A DNA stretch of 64,000 bases. It comes from Rubritalea squalenifaciens DSM 18772. Its GTDB lineage: Bacteria > Verrucomicrobiota > Verrucomicrobiia > Verrucomicrobiales > Akkermansiaceae. This document shows positions 28,790 through 37,812 of this stretch, one piece after another. The DNA lies in contig NZ_FQYR01000006.1 of NCBI RefSeq assembly GCF_900141815.1, positions 62,001 to 126,000 of the forward strand, in the 5' to 3' direction. The notes under the pieces are model-generated. The model saw only the letters and a program-made list of their open reading frames with translations. It was not told the origin of the DNA and searched no databases. The stretch's first letter is position 1, and each line of letters starts with the position of its first letter. Made by a program: the position numbers and the translations under genes.

Positions 28790-28818
28790 AGAAGCCCGCT
28801 CGTGGCGAGCGGGCTTTG
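28790..28818 (-). terminator. Hairpin, probable terminator
   Basis: Perfect 10-bp stem AGCCCGCTCG (28793-28802) with CGAGCGGGCT (28806-28815). The T-tract on the minus side is weak (CTTCTTGTTC). It sits just after the stop of 28850-29587. Confidence 0.6.
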
Positions 28819-28849
28819 GAGTGAGTAGTGGAATATAAAACGGGTAGGG

Positions 28850-29587
28850 TTATTTACGGCGGCGGAGGATAAAACCCAGTCCGGTGAGTCCGATGAGAGC
28901 GGTGTTTGAGGGCTCTGGAATCGCAATGGCGTTTACCTGGGTACCGAGACCTCCGTTGATGGAAGTGAGTACGGCGTTGTCTCCAGCTTCGATCGCATAT
29001 GGATCTGAGCCCAATACAAGAGCATTGCCTCCGACGGTGATGACGGATTGATGCTCTGCCTGAAAGCTTGCAAGATCTTCGTTGAGGAAGCTCAAGGTGC
29101 TGTCTGTATCGAGAAAGTTGACTGTAGAGCTGCCGGGAAGTGGGGAGTTGCCGCCCCTCAATGTAAGTGAGGAGGCTCCGTCGAGTGTGATGGTCAGCGT
29201 GTTGATGAACTGGAGGTTCACGGTGCTGCCGCCCTGGATGGTGAAAGTGTGGCTGATGTTGGAGGCTACCAAGCCATAACTGCCACTGGAGGCGAGTGTC
29301 TGACCAGCTTCAAGAATGAGGTCGTTGTCACCGATGTTGAAGCTGTTGGTGCCGAAGTTGTTCGGAGAGCCGGTTCCGCTGGCGCCGATGATGATGAGGC
29401 CGCCGGTGATGGCTGTGTCGATCGCTTGACCTGGATTGATGGTGTCAGCTGCAGGTGTGCCTCCGCCGTCGGCCTCCCAGTTGGATTCAGCGTAGAGGGT
29501 GTTGTTGTTGCCCGTCCAAGTTAGTGCCGCCTGTGACTGGCTGCTCGCGAGTAAGAGAGCTAGAGATATTTTTGTGAGGTTTCTCAT
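28850..29587 (-). CDS. PEP-CTERM secreted protein, WTG/NW-type
   Basis: 245 residues from the ATG at 29587, chosen over one 10 codons upstream because it gives a clean signal peptide (MRNLTKISLALLLASSQSQA). It opens ALTWTGNNNTLYAESNWEADGGGTPAADTINPG, closely like 27678-28667 (same TP(A/G)A(D/N)TI spacing), so the two adjacent genes look like an old tandem duplication. A beta-helix-like body is followed by IPEPSNTALIGLTG-hydrophobic-RRRK, a slightly degenerate tag. Secreted; function unknown. Confidence 0.78.
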   Translation of the reverse strand: MRNLTKISLALLLASSQSQAALTWTGNNNTLYAESNWEADGGGTPAADTINPGQAIDTAITGGLIIIGASGTGSPNNFGTNSFNIGDNDLILEAGQTLASSGSYGLVASNISHTFTIQGGSTVNLQFINTLTITLDGASSLTLRGGNSPLPGSSTVNFLDTDSTLSFLNEDLASFQAEHQSVITVGGNALVLGSDPYAIEAGDNAVLTSINGGLGTQVNAIAIPEPSNTALIGLTGLGFILRRRK

Positions 29588-29751
29588 GTGTGTGTATGCG
29601 TTGAGTGTTTTTGTCATTAAGTGGGATAGCGCACCTCAACCACCGAATGGAAAGGGGCTACCAGTCTTACAGGAGGCATCTTGGTTGAATGTTAATAAGA
29701 AACTTCTTTTTTCTCTGGTAAGTGCTGGGCAGGAATCAGCTGTGAGAAAGA

Positions 29752-29780
29752 GAAAAGCCCGCTCGTGGCGAGCGGGCTTG
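29752..29780 (-). terminator. Rho-independent terminator
   Basis: The same 10-bp stem AGCCCGCTCG/CGAGCGGGCT as at 28790-28818, here followed on the minus strand by TTTTCTCTTTC. It ends the multidomain sulfatase gene. Confidence 0.75.
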
Positions 29781-29824
29781 GTGTTTTGGGTGAAGCTTCG
29801 TTGTGCGTGTGATAGGCAGGGCGC

Positions 29825-32800
29825 TTAGTTTAGCGTCTCTTTGATTTGTATTTTTGAGAAGGCTTTGGTCAGGGTAGGGAGTGGCACGGTGGTGCTCTGT
29901 CCGGCGCTGCTGGAGATGGTGACGCTGCTGATGCTGCCCCAGTCCACCAAATCATCCGAGAAGAGCACTTTGTAACTGATGGCTGAGGTGTTTCTGAACG
30001 GGGTGAACTGGAGGGCTAGGCCGTCCCCTTGGGGGACGAGAGTAAAGATATCCTCCGGTGAATTCGGGTTAAGCGGCGAGGTGCCCATGGAGAACTCGAC
30101 GAAGTTGGAGAGACCGTCTTTGTCTGGATCATCAGTGGAGAGGATGTCTTTGACGCCGTTCCAGTCGAAGGATCCGGACCATGCCTGGTAAAGTGGACCC
30201 TCGGTAGCGACGCTGAAGACGCGGAAGTAGTCGATCTTAGCCTGCAGGGCACCAGCCGAGTTGGTATTGGCCTGGAACTTGATGGTGTCGAGCTTCTGGG
30301 CTCCGGTGTAAGCTGTTGCATCAGCCAGGTCGATGGCTGCACCGCCATTGAGTTCCAGACTGGTGGAGATCGTCTTGTTGTCGAGGTCCAGAGTGGAGGT
30401 GACGACTGCATCGTTGATGGTGAGTCCAGCGATGGTGTGGAGGGTGACGGCGTTGTTGTTGGCTGGGTTGTTGTTGCGGACTTCCAGAATAATGTCGCTG
30501 CCGGACTTCTTGAATCGGACGATGCCGAAGTCTGAAGTGAGGGCTTGGTCTCTGAAGGAGAAGCCGAAGGCTGCGCCGTTGTCAGCGTTGCTCAGATCGA
30601 CATCCTGCACGCGGAAGCGGAAACGGTAGGAGCCGTTTTCATATGGGGTAGCGGTGATGTCCTGCGAGGTGCGGTTGTGGTTCTTGGTGTCGTTGGAGAG
30701 TACCAGGAGGCCTGAGCCGTCTGTGGCTACATTGGCGGAGGTGGTACCGGTGAAGGAAATTCCAGTCGTGCTGGTAGTGTTCTCCAGTTGAGTAGTCGCA
30801 GCGTCGTCAAATTCCCAAGCGACAAGGCCAGTCTCCGTGGAGACGTCTGGTAGCTCGATGTAAAGTGTGGCGGTGTCTGTCTGGGAAGCGGAATCGCTTA
30901 CGGTGTAGTCTATGGTGATACCTCCTGCGAATTCTGCCGGAGCATGGAAGGTGACTGTCTCTCCGTCTGTGGTAGCATAGCCGGTGGAAGGCTGGGTGAT
31001 AGAGGTGATCGTCATTTGACCTTCACCGAGGTCGTTGAGCAAGGGATAGATGATGCGCTCTTCCCCAGGGACCGAGGTGATATCATCATCGTTGAGTTGG
31101 AGGGCTAGTGCGTCGTCGGAGACGAGTGTGTGGACGGTGTTGCCGGTATTAGTCACTCCATTGTTGCTGGAGCCACTGGAAAATTCCCCGGAGGCATCAA
31201 TGCTGAAGCCGTTCCATCCGCCGAGGTTTTCTAGCTCGATCCGGTACTTGTATTTTTGACCGACGATGGAGGTGAAATGGGTATCGATATAGCTGGTCTG
31301 GCTGACCGGGACGTAGGCTATCTCACGGTAGGTTCCGTCTTCATCCGGGCTGCTGCGGTAGATGATCGCGTGTGTTGCATTGGTGGCATTTACTGTCCAG
31401 TCGAGCTGCAGGGCTGTCTCTGAGAGCTGGGTGACGGTGAGGTTGGATGGGGCTGCATCCGGTGGTGTGGGGAGGGCGCTGATGACGCCGTTGGAGACCA
31501 GGATCTCCTGTTCACTTTTCCAGGTATTGGATCCAGGCTTAGGCATTTTGGCTCCGGTTTCGAGGAACTGCTGGTAGACCTGGTGAAGCATTTCCTTGGC
31601 AAGATCCGGGCGGATCTCGGAGATATCGTTCTGCTCGTAGATGTCCGCGGCTAGGTTATAGAGCTCAACCTTACGCTGAACCATGAAGTAGAGGAGTTTG
31701 TAGTCCCCCTTACGGTAGGCGGCGAGGGCTGGGTTGCCTGTGCCCGTATTGGCATTGGTGAAGAAGTGGTGCAGGTCCTTGCGGGCGGAGAGCTCTGGAA
31801 GAGCAGCGGAGAGCATGAAGGAGACTGAGTCAGAAGATTCCGAGGACTGGCTACCGCCAGCCATGTCCACAAAGGAGGCGAAAAAATCTGCACCGTGAAC
31901 GAAGGAGCTAGAGTGGCTGCCTGCCGGGGTGACGCCCGGGTAGTAGACGATGAGTGGAATTTTCAGACCGCCTTCGTAAACCCAGGTCTTGCCTTGGCGG
32001 AAGGGATAGTTGGAGGTGGGGTAGGAGCTGTAGGCGTTTGGTGTGCCGGATTTATAAGCGCCCTTGCTCTCCACGTAAGTCGGTGCCGGGTTTACCGGGT
32101 CAGTGGAGTCATCTTCCAGCGATTTGCCGTCAGCGATTGGGGTGGTGGACTTGCCGCCGTGGTCAGAGGAGACCACGATGATGGTGGTCTCTGAGAGTTT
32201 CTTGCCTGGGTTGCGTGGATCGTCGGTAGTGGCGAGATAGGCGCGCAGGCTGGCGAGAGAGTCATCGTAGCTCTTGAGCATGGCGGCGTAGACGACGTTG
32301 TCTTGGATCATGCGGGTTTTGGAGGAGTAGTCCGTGATGAGTGGTGTGGAGGCCATCGGGTGGGTGGCCAGGGTGGAGGCCATGCCTTGCTTCTTGCTTT
32401 TGAAGTAGTCGATGTCAGTAGTCTTGGCTTCTGCTGGTGTGTGGACAGCGTAGTGGGCCAGAGTCATGCAGAAGGGGTCGCTGGCATGATTGCTGATGGA
32501 GTCTGAAATGAATCCGATGGCTTTCTGGGTAAGTCGGTCAGTGATGTATTCTCCGGCGATTGGTGCGGAGGTTCCCCAGCTGGTGTCATCGAGGTCTGGC
32601 AGCTCAAAGGTGTAGGAGCCTGTGGCGTGCTGGTTTTCTACAGAGAAGTAGGATGCTGGTGGAGCTCCGGCGTGGCCTGAAGCTATGGAAACATCAAAGC
32701 CTTGCTGGCGTGGGCCGCGGGCGGGCTGGTCGCCAAAGGTGTAGCCCGGGACAGCCACAAGAGAGGGGGATTCCCCCAGGTGGTATTTGCCGATGTAGCA

Positions 32801-33523
32801 GGTACGGTAGCCAGCGGACTGGAGGGCCTCGCCATAGGTTTCGTTGTCCGGGATGGTGACTCCGGCACCTGATTGGGAGCCAGAGACCGTGGTGCCGCCT
32901 GCGTAGATGCCGCCGCCGATCGGATCACCATCGTGATCGATGTAGAAATCGTTGTTTGGCACGGCTTCCGGGCGCCAGTCATATTTTCCGGTGAGAATGG
33001 AGCGGCGGGCGACCACGCAGCGAGGACCGGAGCAGTAGGCGTTATCAATGCTGACTCCATCGCTTACCAGCTGGTCCAGTGCAGGGGTTTCGTAGATACT
33101 TGGTCCATCAATAGATGGGTTGCGGAGTGCGGCGATATCCTTGTAGCCCATGTCATCGGCTAGGAAGAAAATGATATTCATTTTCAGGGTCGTGGTGGCG
33201 CTGCCAAGATCGTGCCAGGCTGAGCTGCTTCCAGAATCAATGGCGCGGACACGGTAGCTGTAGGTGGATTGCTCACTAAGGCCGCGATCGTAGTAATGGG
33301 TGGAGTTTGCGGGGACGGTGGCTACGAGTGCCCAGCTGTTGTCTCCGCCGTGGCGTTCGATTTCAAATCCAGTCTCGCTGGTGGACATGTCTTCCCAGGA
33401 AAGGGCAATGGCTGCGGGGCCTGCAGGTGAGGATATGCCCATGAGCGGGCTTTCCAATGCCGAGCCGCTGAGTTGCAAGCTGAGGCAGACGGCTGCGACG
33501 AGTCGTGGGTTTTGGAGTTTCAT
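29825..33523 (-). CDS. Multidomain secreted sulfatase with Fn3, cadherin-like and LamG-like modules
   Basis: 1,232 residues from the ATG at 33523, which gives a signal peptide (MKLQNPRLVAAVCLSLQLSGSA). Domain order: Fn3 about 30-112; sulfatase about 115-640, with LADDMGYKD metal aspartates and DHGGKS; a second Fn3 about 695-800; a cadherin/Ig-like module about 830-925; a LamG-like sandwich about 930-1110; and a C-terminal PDKDGLSNFVEFSMGTSPLNP segment of the type common in Verrucomicrobiota secreted proteins. The formylglycine site reads C169-VVAR-RSILTG: Cys, Arg and LTG are in register, but the usual Pro and Ser are Val and Ala. It is probably extracellular and active on a sulfated glycan, but activity hangs on whether this Cys is matured. 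Confidence 0.85.
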   Translation of the reverse strand: MKLQNPRLVAAVCLSLQLSGSALESPLMGISSPAGPAAIALSWEDMSTSETGFEIERHGGDNSWALVATVPANSTHYYDRGLSEQSTYSYRVRAIDSGSSSAWHDLGSATTTLKMNIIFFLADDMGYKDIAALRNPSIDGPSIYETPALDQLVSDGVSIDNAYCSGPRCVVARRSILTGKYDWRPEAVPNNDFYIDHDGDPIGGGIYAGGTTVSGSQSGAGVTIPDNETYGEALQSAGYRTCYIGKYHLGESPSLVAVPGYTFGDQPARGPRQQGFDVSIASGHAGAPPASYFSVENQHATGSYTFELPDLDDTSWGTSAPIAGEYITDRLTQKAIGFISDSISNHASDPFCMTLAHYAVHTPAEAKTTDIDYFKSKKQGMASTLATHPMASTPLITDYSSKTRMIQDNVVYAAMLKSYDDSLASLRAYLATTDDPRNPGKKLSETTIIVVSSDHGGKSTTPIADGKSLEDDSTDPVNPAPTYVESKGAYKSGTPNAYSSYPTSNYPFRQGKTWVYEGGLKIPLIVYYPGVTPAGSHSSSFVHGADFFASFVDMAGGSQSSESSDSVSFMLSAALPELSARKDLHHFFTNANTGTGNPALAAYRKGDYKLLYFMVQRKVELYNLAADIYEQNDISEIRPDLAKEMLHQVYQQFLETGAKMPKPGSNTWKSEQEILVSNGVISALPTPPDAAPSNLTVTQLSETALQLDWTVNATNATHAIIYRSSPDEDGTYREIAYVPVSQTSYIDTHFTSIVGQKYKYRIELENLGGWNGFSIDASGEFSSGSSNNGVTNTGNTVHTLVSDDALALQLNDDDITSVPGEERIIYPLLNDLGEGQMTITSITQPSTGYATTDGETVTFHAPAEFAGGITIDYTVSDSASQTDTATLYIELPDVSTETGLVAWEFDDAATTQLENTTSTTGISFTGTTSANVATDGSGLLVLSNDTKNHNRTSQDITATPYENGSYRFRFRVQDVDLSNADNGAAFGFSFRDQALTSDFGIVRFKKSGSDIILEVRNNNPANNNAVTLHTIAGLTINDAVVTSTLDLDNKTISTSLELNGGAAIDLADATAYTGAQKLDTIKFQANTNSAGALQAKIDYFRVFSVATEGPLYQAWSGSFDWNGVKDILSTDDPDKDGLSNFVEFSMGTSPLNPNSPEDIFTLVPQGDGLALQFTPFRNTSAISYKVLFSDDLVDWGSISSVTISSSAGQSTTVPLPTLTKAFSKIQIKETLN

Positions 33524-33693
33524 GGTGAAGAGTGTTTTTTGTGTTCTGGCGCCGAAAAACTGCTGCGCAGTCATCGGAGCACTCGGCGCGAGTATGAATA
33601 GAATTCTAAATTCCTATGAATGAGTGATTCCGAAAAGGAATCAGTGCTTTTAAAAAAACATGGATACTTGTTCGCAAACGAACTTCTCGGCAC

Positions 33694-33723
33694 AAAAAAA
33701 CCGCACCCTTGAGCAGGGTACGG
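33694..33723 (-). terminator. Rho-independent terminator
   Basis: On the minus strand CCGtACCCT pairs with AGGGTgCGG, followed by T7. It ends the GH84 gene. Confidence 0.85.
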
Positions 33724-33749
33724 CTGAGGAAAGAGGGGATGAAGTCGAC

Positions 33750-36236
33750 TTAGCGCCAGATGATCTCGAAGACGTGTGCCTTGCTGCCCGCGGCTGGGGA
33801 GATGGTCAGCTTGTTACCGTCTTGTTTGATAGCTTCCTTGGGTGCGTCCGTGATGAAAAAGGCTTTGGTGGCTTTATCGGGGCCAGTGAAGGTCTGCTCA
33901 TTCTCCATGGTGAAGTAGGTGGCGGGGTTTCCGTCCTCAGTGGCTGCCAGGGAGTTTTCCTTGGCGTCTTCCGGGATGTCGAACTTGAGCTGGTTGATGC
34001 GGAACTCGGCGGTCTCCTGTGAGGTGTTGACGAGTCGGAAGAAGCGGATCTTATGATTCACGTTTACTGGATTCTGGATCTCTCCTTTGCCTTTTCTGGC
34101 GTTGAAGGGTTTCCAGTTGGAGCCGTCGGTGGAGACTTCGATGTTGCATGCCTCGGCAGCCTTTTCGTTATCCAGCTTGATGTGGATGTAGGTGGCGAAG
34201 ATGCCCTCTGGCAGGGCGAGGCCGATGTGCTGCTGTGGCTCGAGCTTCACGACTTCAAGAATGCGGGTGAGGTTGACGTACTTGCCGCTGCGCTCAGCCT
34301 GGATGTTGTCCAGACCCTTGGCGTTCGAGAATGCCTTGTAGATGGCGCTGGTAGTGGTGCTCTTGCCACCGAGGAGCTTGTAGGCTTTGTCCCACTCGGT
34401 CTTGAAGATTTCGTCCACAAAGGGGGTGAGCACGAGAGTGGCCACCTTGCAGCCTTTGGCCCATTTCTTGTCACTCGGGAATGTTTCTTCGAAGTGGCGC
34501 TTCTTCTGCGCGTCTGAGAATTCCTGCTGGCGTGCCTTGGCTGTGGCGATGGCGGAGAAGAGCTTCATATGGGCCTCGCCGTTGCCAGCCTTGCCTGTAG
34601 CCAGAGTGATGGCGGCCTGCCCTGCCTCGCCGAGCTGTTCGAAGGATTTCACCCAGTACTCGATCTCATGCCAGAGTGCGGGATCGCTCTCTGGGAGCTT
34701 GCTGCTGATTTCTTGGGCCGCGGCCGTGATGTCGCGGAACTCCTTCATGAGTACCTCGGCTTCTTCCTGTGGAAGGGATTTGGTCTCACGGTACTTCTCC
34801 AGTGCGTTGTCCACGACGGGCTTCATGTCTACGGATTCCTCGCGGCGGTAGCCATGGCCATTCGGGCCTTGGTCCGAGTTGTGCTGGGCGAAGAGGAACA
34901 TCGGCTTGGCGAGGCCGGGGTAGAGGCGCGGGAATGAGGCGCGCCAGGAGTTTTCTGATTCGAAGGCGTCTACGTTCCACGCCCAGTCGGCGATGCTGAA
35001 GAGACCGATCTTGGAGGCCTCCGGTTTGTCCATCGGGTTGGAAGCGAAGCCTGAGAGTTTACCTTTGTTCGCTTTGTCCAGTCCGTAGGTTCGGCCTAAC
35101 AGGAGATTGTAGCGGCAGTAGTCATTGACTGGCCAGTTCCACCAGATGAAGGGCTTGCGCTGCCAGTGCTGGGAGACTTCTTGAACGACGCGGGATGGGA
35201 TGTCCGAGCAGATGCCGGGGCCGGTCCACATGATATCAATGTCTTTATCCAGGGCTGCGCCGAGGCTTTTCTTGTACTCACTGCCGTGGCCACCTGCGTA
35301 GTCAGTCGGGCACATGAGTAGTGGGGTGACGTCCTTCTTTTTCTTGATGAAGTCACGGTTGATCTGGTTGAGCATCTTGGCCTGCATTTCTGCCTTGGCT
35401 CCTTCTCCGCCGATGTCATCAAAGAAGACGGCAAAGGATCTGACACCCAGATCATACATGGCCTCGAGCTTCTTAATGGACACGAGGATGTCATCCGGGG
35501 TGCCGTCTCCATCCTTGTCATCCCAGCGGATGGAGGAACCGGGATGAAGAGCCCAGATGAAGTTGACGTGGCTCTGCTTGGCGGCTGCTACGAGTTCGGT
35601 GATCTGCTTAGCCTGCTCGGCAGGGTATTCGTCACGCCAGTGGTGGGAGTTGAAGCCAGAGTAGGGATCGTCTTTCGGTCCGTAGATGTAGGCGTTCATC
35701 TTGTACTTGCCATAGAACTGGATCTGGCTGAGGCGGCGCTGGTGTTCCCAGGGTTTGCCGTAGAAGCCTTCGATGGACCCGCGGAAAGGCATGTCCGGCC
35801 AGTCGGCGACTAAGCAATGTGTGAGCTTGCCGTCGGTTTCGATCATCTGGGCGAGTGTCTGTGTGGCGTAGAAAATGCCAGTTTCGTCCGTGGCGGCGAT
35901 CTTGATGCCAGTCTCAGAGACTTCGAGGACATAGGCGCCGGGGATATCGTTGACGGAGGCCTTTTGCAGGATGGCTTTCGCTGCCTCACCTTGTGTGGTG
36001 GTGATGGCGAAAGATCCCTTGGGCTCGATCTTGCGCGACTGGAGTGCGCTGGCGAGTGCGGGGAATTTCTTGGCGTCAGCGGAGAGCATGTCGGCGGTGG
36101 TTTCGGCTTTGCCGAGGTGGTTCACCTTCTGAGGCTTCGGGTAGACGTCTTTGGCTGGGTCGCCTGCGCTTGCCGATAGGCACAGAGCTGCGCTGGCAAG
36201 AGGAATCAATAGAGAGCAATTGCGTGTTTTCTTCAT
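33750..36236 (-). CDS. Secreted GH84 beta-N-acetylglucosaminidase
   Basis: 828 residues from the ATG at 36236 (signal peptide MKKTRNCSLLIPLASAALCLSASA); the frame is open for 18 more codons upstream. Residues about 30-150 form the GH20b-like N-terminal domain. The GH84 barrel runs about 150-450, with the signature FRGSIEGFYGKPW (151-163) and the catalytic Asp pair in FFDDIGGE (D273, D274), then WTGPGICSDIP and WWNWPVNDY. A helical region is about 470-600, and a C-terminal F5/8C-like sandwich about 680-828. It cleaves beta-linked GlcNAc by substrate-assisted catalysis (hyaluronidase/O-GlcNAcase family). Given export, mucin- or glycosaminoglycan-like polymers are likely substrates. Confidence 0.93.
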   Translation of the reverse strand: MKKTRNCSLLIPLASAALCLSASAGDPAKDVYPKPQKVNHLGKAETTADMLSADAKKFPALASALQSRKIEPKGSFAITTTQGEAAKAILQKASVNDIPGAYVLEVSETGIKIAATDETGIFYATQTLAQMIETDGKLTHCLVADWPDMPFRGSIEGFYGKPWEHQRRLSQIQFYGKYKMNAYIYGPKDDPYSGFNSHHWRDEYPAEQAKQITELVAAAKQSHVNFIWALHPGSSIRWDDKDGDGTPDDILVSIKKLEAMYDLGVRSFAVFFDDIGGEGAKAEMQAKMLNQINRDFIKKKKDVTPLLMCPTDYAGGHGSEYKKSLGAALDKDIDIMWTGPGICSDIPSRVVQEVSQHWQRKPFIWWNWPVNDYCRYNLLLGRTYGLDKANKGKLSGFASNPMDKPEASKIGLFSIADWAWNVDAFESENSWRASFPRLYPGLAKPMFLFAQHNSDQGPNGHGYRREESVDMKPVVDNALEKYRETKSLPQEEAEVLMKEFRDITAAAQEISSKLPESDPALWHEIEYWVKSFEQLGEAGQAAITLATGKAGNGEAHMKLFSAIATAKARQQEFSDAQKKRHFEETFPSDKKWAKGCKVATLVLTPFVDEIFKTEWDKAYKLLGGKSTTTSAIYKAFSNAKGLDNIQAERSGKYVNLTRILEVVKLEPQQHIGLALPEGIFATYIHIKLDNEKAAEACNIEVSTDGSNWKPFNARKGKGEIQNPVNVNHKIRFFRLVNTSQETAEFRINQLKFDIPEDAKENSLAATEDGNPATYFTMENEQTFTGPDKATKAFFITDAPKEAIKQDGNKLTISPAAGSKAHVFEIIWR

Positions 36237-36336
36237 GAGTAGTGCGTGAAATGTTTGAGTGTGGCATGTTGCCATGCCTGTCATAAACAATGATGCTGGT
36301 CTGAAGATAAGGCCAGAGGATTTCAGGTCATGAAAG

Positions 36337-36364
36337 CAAGCCCGCTTGGGAGGTGCGGGCTTAT
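36337..36364. terminator. Rho-independent terminator overlapping a stop codon
   Basis: AAGCCCGC pairs with GCGGGCTT; the stem overlaps the stop codon of the GNAT/C39 gene. The plus-side T-rich tract (TTATTTTT) is better than the minus one. Confidence 0.55.
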
Positions 36365-37467
36365 TTTTGAGGTTCCAGGATGACTGCGGAGTGGAAGCGT
36401 TTGCTGCCGTAGTTGATCATCTTGGCGAATTCGTTTTTGGCCACGGGGATGTACTGGCAGTCGAGGGGGCTGCGGGTGAGTTTTTCTACATCAGGGTCGT
36501 GCAGGTAGAAGCAGAGTGAATCGGAGGCTGTGATCACGACCCAGTGAGGGGCTTTGTCCCCGTTGAGGCGATAGCTGCTGATGAGGATGCAGATGGCGGC
36601 TCCAGCCTGAAGGTGTTGCTCGAGGCTGGCGTTGGTGATGCGTTGGTAGTGGATGGGGATGTCCTTGTCTTTCGCCTGTTGGAGGAAATGATGGTGTACG
36701 GTCTGCATGATGTCCTTTTTGTGTTCACTACGAACGCCATCCAGGAAGAGTGGGCACTTGTGGCTAAGCAGGACTCTGGGGTGATAGTGGCGGCGGTGGG
36801 CTGCAAGGGCGAGGCCTAGCGGGTGGCAGCCACCATGGCCAGAGGTCATGTAGATAGTGGTAGCCTCACGCCAGAGGTCTAGCTCAAGCTCCTGGGTGAA
36901 GCCGATGTCCGGCCGGATGCTGGCCATAGCCATCATGAGGGCGGCGGGGCCGCAGGTGAAGTCGGTGGTCTGCTGGTACCAAGGAACACGATTTGGAATG
37001 TGCTCTAGGTCGGGATGGCGGATGCGCTTCTGCATCCTCACGGCATCACTGTGGTCCTCGTAGTAGTCGTGGATTTCCTCAAAGGGGGCGTAACCTGTGG
37101 ACTGGTAGAGCTGACGCGCGGCTTGGTTGTTATCGCTGACCTCTAGGCGCATGAAGAAGCGGTCCTGTTTAGCGGCGGCTTCCTCGACGTCCTGCAGCAG
37201 CTTCTTGCCGAGGCCTTGCCCGCGGGCCGGATGGCTGATGGCGATGGAGTAGAGTCGGGCTAGGCGGGTGCCTCGGTGGAGCAGAACCAGTGCATAGCCG
37301 ACAAGCTGCCCGTCGCGCTCAATCACCCGGAGGATGGAGTTGGTGCCTGTGATCCAGCGTTGGAAGGAACGTCTGCTGAGGCGGTCGGTTTCAAAGCACG
37401 CCTGTTCGATGCGGAGGAGTTTCTCGAGGTCGTCCGTGCTCACATCGCGGATGAAGGTCTTGTTCAT
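36361..37467 (-). CDS. GNAT N-acetyltransferase fused to peptidase C39-like domain
   Basis: 368 residues from the ATG at 37467, which has a GGGAAG upstream (an ATG 9 codons earlier is less likely). Residues about 4-150 are a RimI-like GNAT domain with the acetyl-CoA loop HPARGQGLGKKLL (79-91) and LEVSDNNQAARQLYQSTGY. Residues about 160-365 are a papain-like C39-type domain: QQTTDFTCGPAALMMAM with C172, HWVVITASDS (His) and YLHDPD (Asp). The fused arrangement is a known family, often beside a RimK-type ATP-grasp gene in other bacteria, but no such gene is here. The combination suggests peptide modification and trimming; substrate unknown. Confidence 0.85.
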   Translation of the reverse strand: MNKTFIRDVSTDDLEKLLRIEQACFETDRLSRRSFQRWITGTNSILRVIERDGQLVGYALVLLHRGTRLARLYSIAISHPARGQGLGKKLLQDVEEAAAKQDRFFMRLEVSDNNQAARQLYQSTGYAPFEEIHDYYEDHSDAVRMQKRIRHPDLEHIPNRVPWYQQTTDFTCGPAALMMAMASIRPDIGFTQELELDLWREATTIYMTSGHGGCHPLGLALAAHRRHYHPRVLLSHKCPLFLDGVRSEHKKDIMQTVHHHFLQQAKDKDIPIHYQRITNASLEQHLQAGAAICILISSYRLNGDKAPHWVVITASDSLCFYLHDPDVEKLTRSPLDCQYIPVAKNEFAKMINYGSKRFHSAVILEPQK

Positions 37468-37576
37468 AGTTTCTTCCCGGCAAGCGGCGGGCAAGTCCCG
37501 CGTCCGGGACCATCCGAAGTATTGATTGCGGAGGGTGCTTAGTCGATCTCATTGTGAGGGCCTTGTTTAGAAAAAT

Positions 37577-37606
37577 AAAAAGCCCGCTCGGAGTGAGCGG
37601 GCTTTT
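37577..37606 (-). terminator. Rho-independent terminator
   Basis: AGCCCGCTC pairs with GAGCGGGCT, followed on the minus strand by TTTTTATTTTT. It ends the zeta-like/60-codon ORF operon. Confidence 0.85.
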
Positions 37607-37629
37607 GGGGAAAGCTTGTAATGTGGTTG

Positions 37630-37812
37630 TTAGGCCGGCTTGCGGATGATCTTGCCGTCCTTGTCCGCGACAATGAGTGGCAGGCCCTTGCGGCGGTAAT
37701 CTTCGCGTAGCTTGCGGGCTGCACGCTTCATCGCGCGATTGGCAAGCTTGGTCTGCTCATCCATCTCGCTCTCGGGAATACCTTTGAGGGTGATTTTGCG
37801 TACGTTGATCAT
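37630..37812 (-). CDS. 60-aa basic protein coupled to the zeta-like kinase gene
   Basis: 60 residues, rich in Lys/Arg (KLANRAMKRAARKLREDYRRKG, then LPLIVADKDGKII). The ATG overlaps the stop of the kinase gene in an ATGA, the classic sign of translational coupling, and a terminator follows. No known domain is recognised. A predicted helix followed by two short strands would fit a small binding partner. Its tight pairing with a zeta-like kinase suggests an antitoxin, neutraliser or substrate adaptor, but that is inference from gene order only; epsilon antitoxins usually precede zeta and are different. Confidence 0.6.
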   Translation of the reverse strand: MINVRKITLKGIPESEMDEQTKLANRAMKRAARKLREDYRRKGLPLIVADKDGKIIRKPA

